Below are positions 27,561 through 36,505 of a stretch of DNA of 64,000 bases, in pieces. A program made the translations under genes and the position numbers. The stretch covers positions 1 to 64,000 of the forward strand of contig CAVPZG010000005.1 in the NCBI GenBank assembly GCA_963710205.1. The letters are read 5' to 3'. Numbering within the stretch: position 1 is the first letter of the stretch; every line of letters starts with the position of its first letter. The notes below the pieces were generated by a model that ran no database searches, had not been told where the DNA came from, and saw nothing but the letters and a program-made list of their open reading frames with translations. Source of the stretch: Pacificimonas sp963710205 (GTDB lineage Bacteria; Pseudomonadota; Alphaproteobacteria; Sphingomonadales; Sphingomonadaceae).

Positions 27561-28388
27561 ATGACAGACGCCAGACGCAAGCAGTTATTCGCCGGTGCCG
27601 GGGCAGTTGCCCTGCTGACGTCGGCTTTTGCGGTTTACGACGGTATGTCTGGCGGCCGCTTCCTTGGTGACTGGTGGTCGCTGGATGGGCAGGCGAGTGT
27701 CATCCCTGAAGCGGTTGCATGGGCAGAGAGTGCCGTACGCGGCGCCCTGTCCGATGAGGACGAAACGCCGGAGCGGCAGGTCAATTCCGACAGTTATGTG
27801 ATGTCTGCCCTCGGCCCCTGCGTGGGCAAGGACCGCTACGAGTGCGAACTCGCCCTGAACGCAAAGCCTGAGACGACCCGGCCGACGGCGGTTGCGAGCC
27901 GTGAATTCTTCGCTGGCCCCGGCGCGGAAGAGCCCGCAGTTGCGGAGCGTCCTGCAACCGGTACGCCGGCACGCGAAATCCAGCTGGGGCAGGTGCCGGC
28001 TGCGGACAGCGCGGTCCCCGATGTCCAGATCGCCATGACCGAGGCGATCCCCGGCCCAGGAATTATCCTGCCGTTTCCAATCGGCGGCGGTGGCGGTTTT
28101 GTCGGCGGCGGCGGCGGCGGAGGCGGAGGAGGCGGAGGAGGCGGTGTAACGCCCACCGATCCGACGGACCCGACCGATCCGACGGACCCGACCGATCCTA
28201 CTGACCCGACCGATCCAACGGATCCAACGGATCCGACTGATCCTGTCGACCCGTCCGATCCTACTGACCCGACGGATCCCACGGATCCCGACGTTCCTAT
28301 CGTTCCGGTGCCTGCGCCCCCCGCGCTGGCATTATTCGCCCTTGGCCTGATTGCGCTTCCCTATGTTCGCCGCCGCCGACTGAACTAG
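27561..28388 (+). CDS. PEP-CTERM-like surface protein with Gly run and TDP repeats
   Basis: This 275-residue exported protein has an N-terminal hydrophobic segment (about 8-24: LFAGAGAVALLTSAFAV) and a variable region with two Cys (about 90-97). A Gly run (about 175-195) and a 45-residue TDP-type repeat follow. The C-terminal tail is VPAPPALALFALGLIALPYV plus RRRR. The tail has the PEP-CTERM layout (Pro motif, hydrophobic helix, Arg cluster) with PAPP in place of PEP, so it may be a variant exosortase substrate or a plain C-terminal anchor. The Gly and TDP parts look like a flexible stalk through the cell wall or capsule. Its last 57 bases overlap the convergent CAP gene. GGGAC precedes the start. 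Confidence 0.75.
   Translation: MTDARRKQLFAGAGAVALLTSAFAVYDGMSGGRFLGDWWSLDGQASVIPEAVAWAESAVRGALSDEDETPERQVNSDSYVMSALGPCVGKDRYECELALNAKPETTRPTAVASREFFAGPGAEEPAVAERPATGTPAREIQLGQVPAADSAVPDVQIAMTEAIPGPGIILPFPIGGGGGFVGGGGGGGGGGGGGGVTPTDPTDPTDPTDPTDPTDPTDPTDPTDPTDPVDPSDPTDPTDPTDPDVPIVPVPAPPALALFALGLIALPYVRRRRLN
28155..28289 (+). repeat. Fifteen tandem 9-bp units encoding TDP-type repeats
   Basis: The units are ACN-GAY-CCN, repeated 15 times without interruption (ten TDP, VDP, SDP, three TDP). Codon third positions vary (ccg, ccc, cct, cca), so the array is conserved as protein rather than being freshly duplicated DNA. It directly follows a GGN-rich Gly run at about 28083-28145. Confidence 0.93.
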
Positions 28389-28883
28389 GGGTTTCGCCAC
28401 CACGAGCGTCCAATAGGGCTCGCCGGTACGGGTGCATACGCGCGAAAGTCCGAACTGCGTGATGTCCCGTTTCATCATGGCGCGGTTATGCGCGGGACTG
28501 GCGCGCCACGCGGCGATGACTTCCCTGACATTGAGCTGGTTCCAGGCGACATTTTCCGCGGCATAGGCAGGCCGGTAGTTCACACTTGCCAGGCGGACGA
28601 CAAAGTCATGACCGTCGCGGCCGAAATGGGAAAGAACGCCGCGTCCCGCCATGTCGCGGCTATGTGCCCTCGCGGCAAGGCGAATGGTTTCGCTCGCCTC
28701 TATGGCGGGCAAGCCGCTTTTCGCCCTGATGCTGTTCAATTGTGCTTGAAACTGCTGCCGTTCCTCATCGCCGAGGGCGCAGGAATTTTTTGCGGCAGGA
28801 TGATCGCTGTTCGCAAAGAGGGACAGATCGGCGATCGGCACGCTCACGCCAAGACCAAGTGCGATCAACGCTTCCGAAATCAT
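28332..28883 (-). CDS. CAP (SCP/PR-1) domain protein
   Basis: This 183-residue protein has an N-terminal hydrophobic segment that may be a signal peptide (about 2-17). A CAP domain follows: LNSIRAKSGLPAIEASETIRLAARAHSRDMAGRGVLSHFGRDG supplies the first His, ENVAW supplies the Glu, and SPAHNRAMMKRDITQFG supplies the second His with its tail. Bacterial CAP proteins are envelope or secreted. Some bind lipids, and their activity is mostly unknown. One Cys near the N-terminus and one in RVCTRTG could form a disulfide. The 3' end overlaps the PEP-CTERM-like gene by 57 bases on the other strand. Confidence 0.87.
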   Translation of the reverse strand: MISEALIALGLGVSVPIADLSLFANSDHPAAKNSCALGDEERQQFQAQLNSIRAKSGLPAIEASETIRLAARAHSRDMAGRGVLSHFGRDGHDFVVRLASVNYRPAYAAENVAWNQLNVREVIAAWRASPAHNRAMMKRDITQFGLSRVCTRTGEPYWTLVVAKPLVQSAAANIGKRNQAKGE

Positions 28884-28955
28884 GCCCGACCTCTTTGCCC
28901 CTTTCAGGCAGGGAGGTCTGGCAGGGTGGCCTAAAGATTAGCCCAACAGATCTGG

Positions 28956-30548
28956 TTAATTGATGTTTCGCTCGCGCCCTTCCCAATGGGGTGCGCGGAG
29001 ATCCTTGCGCAGGATCTTGCCGCTTGGGTTGCGGGGCAGGGCATCTATGAAATCGACGGATTTCGGCACCTTGAATCCGGCGATCCTCTGGCGGGCGAAG
29101 GCGATGATGTCTTCGGCGGACGGGTTTTCGCCGGGCCGTTTGACGACGATGGCCTTGACCGCCTCACCCCACTGATCGTCGGGAACACCGATCACGGCAA
29201 CCTCGGCAACGCCCGGTGCGCCGTAGATCGCGCTCTCGACCTCGGCGGGGTAGATATTCTCGGCACCCGAACAGATCATATCCTTCACGCGGTCCTGAAT
29301 GTAGAGATAGCCGTCCTCGTCCAGATAGCCGGCGTCGCCCGTTTTCAGCCAGCCTTCACCGTCGACGGTCTCCGCCGTGGCATCGCCCAGCTTCCAGTAA
29401 CCGAGCATGTTGTGGCTGGAGCGGGTTTCGACTTCGCCGATCTCTCCTGGCGGCAGGATATTGCCGTCGCTGTCCCTCACCCGCAATTCGACGCCCGGAA
29501 GCGGTTTGCCTGCGCCGCGCATGCGCTGATTGCCAGCGACCTCATGATCCTCGGGCGGAAGATAGACGATCGTGCCCGTGGTTTCCGTCATGCCATATTG
29601 CTGGCAGAAACCGCACTGAAAGACGTCGATCGCCTGCCGCAGCAGATCGAGCGGAATGGGCGATGCGCCGTAGAGAATATATTTGAGGCGGCTGTAGTCG
29701 ACGTCCCGGCTGCGCGGATCGGCGAGGACGAACTGTATGGCGGCCGGAACCATGAACAGTTTCGAAATACCGTCATTTTCCATGAAATCGAGGACGCCCG
29801 CCGGGTCGAATTCGCGCGCGATCACATTCAGCGCACCCGAATAATAACCCATGAAGCCCCAGCCCGTGCCGCCGATATGCGATACCGGCATGGCGACCAG
29901 GCTGACGTCGTCGTCGGTCCATTCGCTCCATTCCATATTGTGCCGCGTCATGCGCGCGCGGCCGATCATGAAGTTGTCATGGCTGAGCATCGCGCCCTTT
30001 GGCCTGCCGGTCGTGCCCGATGTGTACAGCTGGAGAAGCGGCATGTCGGGCGTAAGGCCGCGATCCGGCGGCGTGTCCGGATGATCCGCATACCATTCCG
30101 AAAATCGGGGCCAGTCCTTCGCACCGTCCTCGGTGCCGATGACCGTCCGGATGTCGTCGCAGTCAGGAACGACCTTTGCCGCAAGGTCGGCCATGTCGGG
30201 CGAGACGAACAGGATCTTCGCAGCGCAATCGTCAGCGATATAGGCGATTTCCGGTCCTGCCAGCCGCCAGCCGATGGGAATGAGAACGACGCCCGCCTTC
30301 GCGCAGCCGAAAAACAGTTCGAAATATTCGTCGCTGTTCTTGCCAAGATAGGCAACGCGGTCGCCGACAGCGAGGCCCTCCGCCACCAGCGCGTTTGCGA
30401 TGCGGTTGGTGCGGGCATCGAACTCGCCATAGGTGGTTTCGCGCCCTTCGAACCGGGCGGCGAGCTGATCCGGCCTTTGCTTCGCATGGAAGGCGGGAAG
30501 GTCGCCAACAAGGTGGCAGTGCTCATGGGGAAGGGGGACGCCGCTCAT
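28956..30548 (-). CDS. AMP-forming acyl-CoA ligase (second of an operon pair)
   Basis: This 530-residue ANL-superfamily enzyme has the AMP-binding P-loop YTSGTTGRPKGAML, the YGMTETTG motif, the SGAENIYPAEVESAI region at the domain hinge and GKILRKDLR with the catalytic Lys. It activates a carboxylic acid to acyl-AMP and then to acyl-CoA. ATG 30548 overlaps the stop of the preceding ligase by 4 bases (ATGA). The 37 codons upstream in frame lie inside that gene and are not used. Two ligases side by side suggest two related acids, but no beta-oxidation genes are adjacent. Confidence 0.9.
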   Translation of the reverse strand: MSGVPLPHEHCHLVGDLPAFHAKQRPDQLAARFEGRETTYGEFDARTNRIANALVAEGLAVGDRVAYLGKNSDEYFELFFGCAKAGVVLIPIGWRLAGPEIAYIADDCAAKILFVSPDMADLAAKVVPDCDDIRTVIGTEDGAKDWPRFSEWYADHPDTPPDRGLTPDMPLLQLYTSGTTGRPKGAMLSHDNFMIGRARMTRHNMEWSEWTDDDVSLVAMPVSHIGGTGWGFMGYYSGALNVIAREFDPAGVLDFMENDGISKLFMVPAAIQFVLADPRSRDVDYSRLKYILYGASPIPLDLLRQAIDVFQCGFCQQYGMTETTGTIVYLPPEDHEVAGNQRMRGAGKPLPGVELRVRDSDGNILPPGEIGEVETRSSHNMLGYWKLGDATAETVDGEGWLKTGDAGYLDEDGYLYIQDRVKDMICSGAENIYPAEVESAIYGAPGVAEVAVIGVPDDQWGEAVKAIVVKRPGENPSAEDIIAFARQRIAGFKVPKSVDFIDALPRNPSGKILRKDLRAPHWEGRERNIN

Positions 30549-32074
30549 GCCGCCGCTCCCTTCGCGGCCGCCGCATAGCGGTCCTTCAGCAGTCGCTTGT
30601 ACAGCTTTCCGGTGTCGTGGCGGGGCAGTTCGCGTTCGAAATCTATGCTCCGCGGGCATTTCACATGACTGAGCCGGTCGCGCGCGAAGGCAATGAGTTC
30701 CGCAGCGAGGCCGTCGCCCGCGTCCGCCCAGTCACGCGGCTGCACCACGGCCTTGACGCTTTCGCCCATTTCCTCGTCGGGAACACCGATCACGGCGACG
30801 TCGGCCACCTTCGGATGCATGATGAGGACGTCCTCGGTTTCCTGCGGATAGACGTTCACGCCGCCGGTAATGATCATGTAGGCGGCGCGGTCGGTCAGGA
30901 AGAGATAGCCGTCCTCGTCGACATAGCCGATATCGCCGAAGGTCGCGCCATGTTCCCTGTGCGTGACGCTGGCGGTCTTTTCGGGATCGCCATGATATTC
31001 GAATTCGCCGCCGCCCGCGAAGAAGATACGCCCCTCGCGGCCCTGCGGCAGCAGGTTGCCGTCATCATCGAGGATGCGGATGTCGCCGAGCAGCGCCTTG
31101 CCCACGGAGCCGGGTTTGGCCAGCCATTCATCGGAGGTGATGGCGCAGAAACCCGTACCCTCCGTGCTGGCGTAATATTCGTAGATGACCTTGCCCCACC
31201 AGTCGATCATCTGGCGCTTCACCTCCACCGGGCAGGGGGCCGCGGCGTGAATGCAGACGCGCAGGCTCGAAACATCATATCTGGCGCGGATATCCTCCGG
31301 CAGTTTCAGCATGCGCACGAACATCGTCGGGACCACCTGGCTGTGCGTGATGCGATAGGTTTCGACATTGGCCAGATAGGCTTCGGGATCGAACTTCCGC
31401 ATGATGACGACCGTGCCGCCGAACCGGTGAACCGCCATGCAATAGCGCAGCGGCGCTGCATGATAGAGCGGGGCGGGGCTGAGATAGATCATGTCCGGAC
31501 CGAAATCGTACAGCGTCTTCGTCAGCATGAGGAGCGCGTTCGGTTCCTCAAGCGGGCCTTCGGGGAGCGCGCCGGTAATGCCCTTGGGGCGGCCCGTCGT
31601 GCCGGACGAATAGAGCATGTCACGGCCGGGGCTTTCGTCCTCGATGCGGCCGGGCGGCATCTTCGCGAGTGCGGCCTCGATGCGGGCAAAGCCCTCCATA
31701 TCGCCGCCATGGGCATAGTTGGCGACCGGGGCGGAAAGCTTGCCTGCGACGGAGGCGAGTGCGGCGCTGGCGACGAAAATCTTCGCGCCCGAATTTTCGA
31801 GGATATAGTTTGCTTCGTCGAGGGAAAGCTTCGTCGAGACGGCCACATAGATGAGCCCGGACCGCGCCGCGCCCAGACAGAGCGGAAGATAATCCATGTC
31901 ATTGAGAAGCATGAAGGCGACCGTATCGCCGCGGGAGAGGCCGTGTTTGCGAAACAGTTGCGCGGCGCGGTTGGACGCCGCCTCCAGCCCGGCATAGCTG
32001 AGCGTTTCTCCAGTGTCCGCCATGATGATCGCGGGTTTGTCCGGCGTTGCTGCGGCGTGAATATATGGATGCAT
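30545..32074 (-). CDS. AMP-forming acyl-CoA ligase (first of an operon pair)
   Basis: This 509-residue ANL-superfamily enzyme has the P-loop YSSGTTGRPKG, the EYYASTEGTG motif, and the hinge region TGGVNVYPQETEDVL. The C-terminal PRHDTGKLYKRLLKD supplies the catalytic Lys. It resembles the fatty-acyl or bile-acid CoA ligase group, but the substrate pocket cannot be read. It lies 81 bases downstream of RNase D on the same strand and overlaps the second ligase by 4 bases. Confidence 0.9.
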   Translation of the reverse strand: MHPYIHAAATPDKPAIIMADTGETLSYAGLEAASNRAAQLFRKHGLSRGDTVAFMLLNDMDYLPLCLGAARSGLIYVAVSTKLSLDEANYILENSGAKIFVASAALASVAGKLSAPVANYAHGGDMEGFARIEAALAKMPPGRIEDESPGRDMLYSSGTTGRPKGITGALPEGPLEEPNALLMLTKTLYDFGPDMIYLSPAPLYHAAPLRYCMAVHRFGGTVVIMRKFDPEAYLANVETYRITHSQVVPTMFVRMLKLPEDIRARYDVSSLRVCIHAAAPCPVEVKRQMIDWWGKVIYEYYASTEGTGFCAITSDEWLAKPGSVGKALLGDIRILDDDGNLLPQGREGRIFFAGGGEFEYHGDPEKTASVTHREHGATFGDIGYVDEDGYLFLTDRAAYMIITGGVNVYPQETEDVLIMHPKVADVAVIGVPDEEMGESVKAVVQPRDWADAGDGLAAELIAFARDRLSHVKCPRSIDFERELPRHDTGKLYKRLLKDRYAAAAKGAAA

Positions 32075-32155
32075 GTCGGCGCGCTCTCCCCAGAGATGTT
32101 TTGGTGAGAGGATAGGGTGAGTGCACGGCGCGCTCTACCCCCGCTATTGAGTGGG

Positions 32156-33319
32156 TTAGCCGGGCAGCTCCGTCATGATCATGCTGCCGTCCTTGACGGC
32201 GAAGCTGAGGCGGCCTTCGACCAGCGCGAGCGCGTCCTTGCCGAAGACGTCGTAGCGCCAGCCGTCGAGAAGCGGGATGTCATCGCGCTCGCCGGCGGCG
32301 ATGCGTTCCAGATCCTGCGCCTTGCCGATCAGTTTCGCGGCCACTTCGGCTTCCTTCGCGCGAACCTTCAGAAGTAATTTCAGGAGGTCGGCGATCAGGG
32401 CGCTGTCCGCGCCCAGTCTTGGCCGTCCGCGAGGTTTTTCCGGCATTTCCGATTTTGGCATCGGCCTCGCGTTCTCGATGGCGTCCATCAGCCGTGCGCC
32501 GATGTCATTCTGTGCCCATGTCTTTGAGAGCCCGCGGATGCGCGCAAGGCCTTCCTGATCCTTTGGGGGGTGCCCGGCGAGGTCGGCGAGGGTCTCGTCC
32601 TTGACGATCCGCCCGCGCGGCAGGTCCTTGTCCTGTGCCTCGCGTTCGCGCCAGGCGGCGAGCGCTTTCAGGCGCCCCAGGGCTTCGGGATTGCGGCCCT
32701 GGAACTTCACCCGCATCCATGCCTTTTCGGGATCGTTCGCATAGGTGTCGGGATCGGTCATGCGCGTCATGTCCTCGTCCAGCCATCCTCCGCGGCCCAG
32801 TTTTCGGATCCTGTCGAGCATTTTTGGAAACAGCTTTGACAGGTGCGTCACATCGGCGATCGCATAATCGAGCTGGCGCTTGTCGAGCGGACGGCGCGCC
32901 CAGTCGGTGAAGCGCGCGCCCTTGTCGAGCGTGAGCCCAAGCATCTGCTGGACAAGACCGGCATAGCCAAGCTGTTCGCCCATACCGAGCGCCATCGCGG
33001 CGATCTGCGTATCGAACAGCGGCCAGGGCGTTTTGCCGGTCAGGTGATAGATGATCTCAACATCCTGGCCAGCAGCGTGCATCACCTTCAGCACCTCTTC
33101 CTCAACCAGCAGGTCGAGAAGCGAGGTCAGGTCGATGTCCGCCAGAGGGTCGATGGCGGCAGCGCGGCCATTGCCCTCGATCTGGATGAGGCAGAGCTGC
33201 GGGTAATAGGTGCTTTCCCGCATGAATTCGGTGTCGACGGTGATAAAATCGGCGTCGCGGACGTGCGCGACGAAATCGTCCAGCGCGGCAGTCGTGGTGA
33301 TCAGGTCATAATCGCTCAT
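32156..33319 (-). CDS. rnd: RNase D
   Basis: This 387-residue DEDD-type 3'-5' exoribonuclease trims tRNA and other small RNA 3' ends. The metal ligands read as Asp29 and Glu31 (VDTEF), Asp86 (HAAGQDVEII) and Asp156 with Tyr152 (YAIADVTHL), which makes it DEDDy. An HRDC domain follows at about 205-285 (RLKALAAWREREAQDKDLPRGRIV...). The remaining C-terminal part is less conserved. ATG 33319 is clear. It is followed on the same strand by the acyl-CoA ligase pair. Confidence 0.94.
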   Translation of the reverse strand: MSDYDLITTTAALDDFVAHVRDADFITVDTEFMRESTYYPQLCLIQIEGNGRAAAIDPLADIDLTSLLDLLVEEEVLKVMHAAGQDVEIIYHLTGKTPWPLFDTQIAAMALGMGEQLGYAGLVQQMLGLTLDKGARFTDWARRPLDKRQLDYAIADVTHLSKLFPKMLDRIRKLGRGGWLDEDMTRMTDPDTYANDPEKAWMRVKFQGRNPEALGRLKALAAWREREAQDKDLPRGRIVKDETLADLAGHPPKDQEGLARIRGLSKTWAQNDIGARLMDAIENARPMPKSEMPEKPRGRPRLGADSALIADLLKLLLKVRAKEAEVAAKLIGKAQDLERIAAGERDDIPLLDGWRYDVFGKDALALVEGRLSFAVKDGSMIMTELPG

Positions 33320-33358
33320 GCGCGCCTCATAGAACAGAGGGCGCGGCGATCAAAGCGG

Positions 33359-33691
33359 CTAACGACCGAACAGCCGCCGAAGGAAACCGCTAGTGGGCGC
33401 CGGGTCCTGGACCTGTTCGCCGACAAGCTGCTGACGAAGCGATCTGCCGGTGGCATTGGTCGCGGCGGGGGCGTGGTCGATATCGATGGACGCGCGAACC
33501 TTCACGGGAATTGCCATGGAGGCGAACTTGCCGTCCTCATAGTCCTCATCCGGCGAATCCTCGTGAATGTCGTCGGACATATCATCTTCCGTCAGGTCTT
33601 CCACCGGACGCACATAGGCGTTCTTGCGACGGATGTCGGCTTCACCGGAGGCGTCGAACAATTTGTCTACTGCAGGCATGGTCGTGTCCAT
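33359..33691 (-). CDS. Small acidic hypothetical protein with basic C-terminal tail
   Basis: This protein of about 110 residues is not recognised. The first half is rich in Asp and Glu (VEDLTEDDMSDDIHEDSPDED) and the middle has MAIPVKVRASIDID. The protein ends GFLRRLFGR, a short amphipathic basic end. There is no signal peptide, membrane segment or Cys. ATG 33691 is used. ATG 33679, with GGA 7 bases upstream, is equally likely, and a GTG lies at 33697. It sits between rnd and divergent aspS, so it may share the rnd transcript. Confidence 0.6.
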   Translation of the reverse strand: MDTTMPAVDKLFDASGEADIRRKNAYVRPVEDLTEDDMSDDIHEDSPDEDYEDGKFASMAIPVKVRASIDIDHAPAATNATGRSLRQQLVGEQVQDPAPTSGFLRRLFGR

Positions 33692-33806
33692 TTCCACGTT
33701 TGGCAGATATTCGGTTCGCCCTAGAACTCAGGCGTTAAGAAATTATGGGCGAAGGCCGGCGGACGCGCATTCCCTCTCTGGAAATGCACCCGGCTTTTCC
33801 CTAGGG

Positions 33807-33822
33807 CGGGGAGAAATCCCCG
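33807..33822 (+). other. Small GNRA-capped hairpin in the aspS leader
   Basis: CGGGGA (33807-33812), loop GAAA, then TCCCCG (33817-33822) form a perfect 6-bp stem ending 26 bases before the aspS ATG. It has no T-run, so it is not a terminator. It could affect mRNA stability or translation, or it may be chance. Confidence 0.35.
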
Positions 33823-33848
33823 TCAGATCCCGGAAGAACCCGTTCACC

Positions 33849-35684
33849 ATGCACGCATATCGTTCCCATACCTGTTCCCAGCTCACCAAGGCTGATGTCG
33901 GCGAAGAGGTCCGCCTCTCTGGCTGGATTCACCGCAAACGCGATCATGGCGGCCTGCTCTTCGTCGATCTGCGCGATCATTATGGCATCACGCAGATCGT
34001 CGCCGAGGAGGGCGAGGGTGATTTCGCCGTGCTGGACGGGCTGCGCGTGGAAAGCGTCGTGACCGTGACGGGCAAGGTCGTCGCGCGGTCTGATGAGACC
34101 GTGAACGCGGAACTTCCGACGGGCGCGATCGAGGTGCGCGCCGCAACCGTGGACGTGCAGTCCGCTGCCGCCGAACTGCCCATGCCGGTATTTGGCGATG
34201 CGGAATATCCCGAAGAAATCCGGCTGAAATATCGGTATCTGGACCTGCGGCGGGACAAGATGCACAGGAATATCCTGCTGCGCTCGAATGTCATTTCCTC
34301 GATCCGCAAACGGATGGTGGACCAGGGCTTTCAGGAATTGCAGACGCCGATCCTGACGGCCTCCTCGCCCGAGGGCGCGCGCGACTATCTGGTCCCGAGC
34401 CGTATCCATCCCGGCAAATTCTATGCGCTGCCGCAGGCGCCGCAGATGTTCAAGCAGCTGTTGATGGTGGCGGGCTTTGACCGCTATTTCCAGATCGCGC
34501 CCTGTTTCCGCGACGAGGATGCGCGCGCGGACCGTTCGCCGGGCGAGTTCTATCAGCTTGATCTGGAAATGAGTTTCGTGACGCAGGACGATGTGTTCGC
34601 GGCGCTGGAGCCCGTGCTGCACGGCGTGTTCGAGGAATTTGCGGACGGCAAAAGCGTCACGCCCGCGCCGTTCCCGCGCATTCCCTATCGTGAGGCGATG
34701 CTGAAATATGGGTCGGACAAGCCGGATCTGAGAAACCCGATCGAAATCAGCGATGTCGGCGATCATTTTGTGGGATCGGGCTTCGGTCTGTTCGCAAAGA
34801 TGGTCGAGGCCGGCCATGTCGTGCGTGCCATCCCGGCACCGGGCGCGGGGGCGAAAAGCCGGAAATTCTTTGATGAAATGAACGACTGGGCGCGGGCCGA
34901 AGGCTATGCGGGTCTTGGCTATATCAAGATAACGGACGGCGTTCCCGGCGGTCCAATCGCGAAGAACCACGGCGAGGAGGCGACGGCGAAACTGATCGAG
35001 GCGCTGGGCCTTGGCGACGATGACGGCGTGTTCTTCGCGGCGGGCAAGGCGGACGAGGCCGCGAAGCTGGCGGGCGCGGCGCGGACGCGGATCGGCCAGA
35101 GCCTGGAGCTGATCGATGAAGGCCGCTTCGATTTCTGCTGGATCGTCGACTTCCCGATGTTCGAACAGGACGACGAAACCGGCAAGATCGTCTTCTCGCA
35201 CAACCCGTTCAGCATGCCGCAGGGCGAGCTGGAGGCGCTGGAGACCAAGGATCCGCTCGATATCCTTGCCTGGCAATATGATATCGTCTGCAATGGTGTC
35301 GAGCTGTCTTCTGGCGCGATCCGGAACCACCGCCCGGAAATCATGTACAAGGCGTTCGAGATTGCGGGCTATAGCCAGGAGGATGTCGATCGTGACTTCG
35401 CAGGCATGATCGGTGCCTTCAAATACGGCGCACCGCCGCATGGCGGCTCGGCACCGGGCATCGACCGGATCGTCATGCTGCTGGCCGACGAACCGAATAT
35501 CCGCGAGGTGGTGCTGTTCCCGATGAACCAGCGCGCCGAAGACCTGATGATGAATGCACCTTCACCGGTTTCGGAACGGCAGCTGAAGGAACTGCACCTG
35601 AAGCTGGACCTCCCGAAAGCGAAGGTCGCGCCGAAAACCCCTGGAACGGTCGTCGAGCCGCGCACGAAGGACGACCCCGAATAG
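33849..35684 (+). CDS. aspS: Aspartyl-tRNA synthetase
   Basis: This 611-residue bacterial-type class II synthetase starts MHAYRSHTCSQLTKADVGEE, with an OB-fold anticodon-binding domain (about 10-105: SGWIHRKRDHGGLLFVDLRDHYG). The catalytic core has EEIRLKYRYLDLRRDKM, PEGARDYLVPSR and FQIAPCFRDEDARADR (motif 2). The bacterial GAD insertion follows (about 290-420), and motif 3 is GSAPGIDRIVMLL near the end. Many alphaproteobacterial AspRS enzymes also charge tRNA-Asn for the amidotransferase route, and I cannot tell which applies here. ATG 33849 aligns with the family start. Longer in-frame openings upstream are not used. ppk2 follows after 4 bases. Confidence 0.96.
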   Translation: MHAYRSHTCSQLTKADVGEEVRLSGWIHRKRDHGGLLFVDLRDHYGITQIVAEEGEGDFAVLDGLRVESVVTVTGKVVARSDETVNAELPTGAIEVRAATVDVQSAAAELPMPVFGDAEYPEEIRLKYRYLDLRRDKMHRNILLRSNVISSIRKRMVDQGFQELQTPILTASSPEGARDYLVPSRIHPGKFYALPQAPQMFKQLLMVAGFDRYFQIAPCFRDEDARADRSPGEFYQLDLEMSFVTQDDVFAALEPVLHGVFEEFADGKSVTPAPFPRIPYREAMLKYGSDKPDLRNPIEISDVGDHFVGSGFGLFAKMVEAGHVVRAIPAPGAGAKSRKFFDEMNDWARAEGYAGLGYIKITDGVPGGPIAKNHGEEATAKLIEALGLGDDDGVFFAAGKADEAAKLAGAARTRIGQSLELIDEGRFDFCWIVDFPMFEQDDETGKIVFSHNPFSMPQGELEALETKDPLDILAWQYDIVCNGVELSSGAIRNHRPEIMYKAFEIAGYSQEDVDRDFAGMIGAFKYGAPPHGGSAPGIDRIVMLLADEPNIREVVLFPMNQRAEDLMMNAPSPVSERQLKELHLKLDLPKAKVAPKTPGTVVEPRTKDDPE

Positions 35685-35688
35685 ACCC

Positions 35689-36411
35689 GTGTCCTACAAA
35701 GACGATCTTGCAGCGCTGCATGCGCGCCTGACCGCGGTCCAGTCCGTTTATATGCGGACCGAGCGGCGGGCGATCATCGTTTTCGAAGGACATGACGCAG
35801 CGGGGAAGGGCGGAACGATCCGCCGCCTGACCGCGCCGCTCGATCCGCGCTTCTACAAGGTGTGGCCGATCGCGAAGCCGAGCGAGGAGGCGGCGGAGCA
35901 TCATTATCTCTGGCGCTTCTGGCAGCGGCTGCCCGCCCATGGTCAGGTCGGTATTTTCGATCGCAGCTGGTATGGACGCGTGCTGGTGGAGCGGGTCGAG
36001 GGCTTTGCCAGCGAGGCCGAATGGATGCGCGCCTTCGACGAAATCAACAATTTCGAACACATGCTGACGGCGGACGGAGCGCGGCTCGTGAAGATTTTCA
36101 TGCAGGTCGATCAGCCGACGCAGGATGAGCGTCTGAAGGCCCGGCTCGCCAATCCGTCCAAGCACTGGAAGCTGTCTACGGAGGATTTCCGCAACCGCGC
36201 CAAGCGCCCCGCCTATGAAACCGCCATTGCCGACATGATGGCAAGGACCAGCACCGACCATGCCCCGTGGGTAACGGTGGATGGACGCGACAAGAAGGCT
36301 GCACGGCTGGCCGCGATTGGTGCGGTGCTGGACGTGATGGAGCGCGGCGTCGATCTGACGCCGCCACCCCTGAATCCGGAAATTGCGCGTCTGGCGGCGA
36401 AAACCTTTTAA
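35689..36411 (+). CDS. ppk2: Polyphosphate kinase 2 family protein
   Basis: This 240-residue protein has a P-loop kinase fold: Walker A FEGHDAAGKGG (about 32-42), the lid Arg region, Walker B IFDRSWYGRVLVERVEG, then FEHMLTADGARLVKIFMQVD. PPK2 enzymes move phosphate between polyphosphate and nucleotides. Classes differ in whether they use NDP or NMP, and I do not assign one. The start is GTG, 4 bases after the aspS stop, so translation is probably coupled to aspS. The usual N-terminal extension of longer PPK2 proteins is absent. Confidence 0.88.
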   Translation: MSYKDDLAALHARLTAVQSVYMRTERRAIIVFEGHDAAGKGGTIRRLTAPLDPRFYKVWPIAKPSEEAAEHHYLWRFWQRLPAHGQVGIFDRSWYGRVLVERVEGFASEAEWMRAFDEINNFEHMLTADGARLVKIFMQVDQPTQDERLKARLANPSKHWKLSTEDFRNRAKRPAYETAIADMMARTSTDHAPWVTVDGRDKKAARLAAIGAVLDVMERGVDLTPPPLNPEIARLAAKTF

Positions 36412-36505
36412 AATTACCTGAACATCCCCCGCCAATATGCTTCAGGGGCGGTTCAACTGGCTTCCGGCATAGCGTCGCCCACAAGGGACGATGCCGGGAG
36501 TGAAC

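Noticed and set aside
30395..32107. A 570-codon open frame antisense to the first acyl-CoA ligase
   Set aside because: It is a shadow of a fully conserved ANL enzyme with no domain of its own.
33801..35441. A 546-codon open frame antisense to aspS
   Set aside because: The Arg/His-rich composition without motifs is typical of a high-GC antisense shadow. aspS is complete on the other strand.
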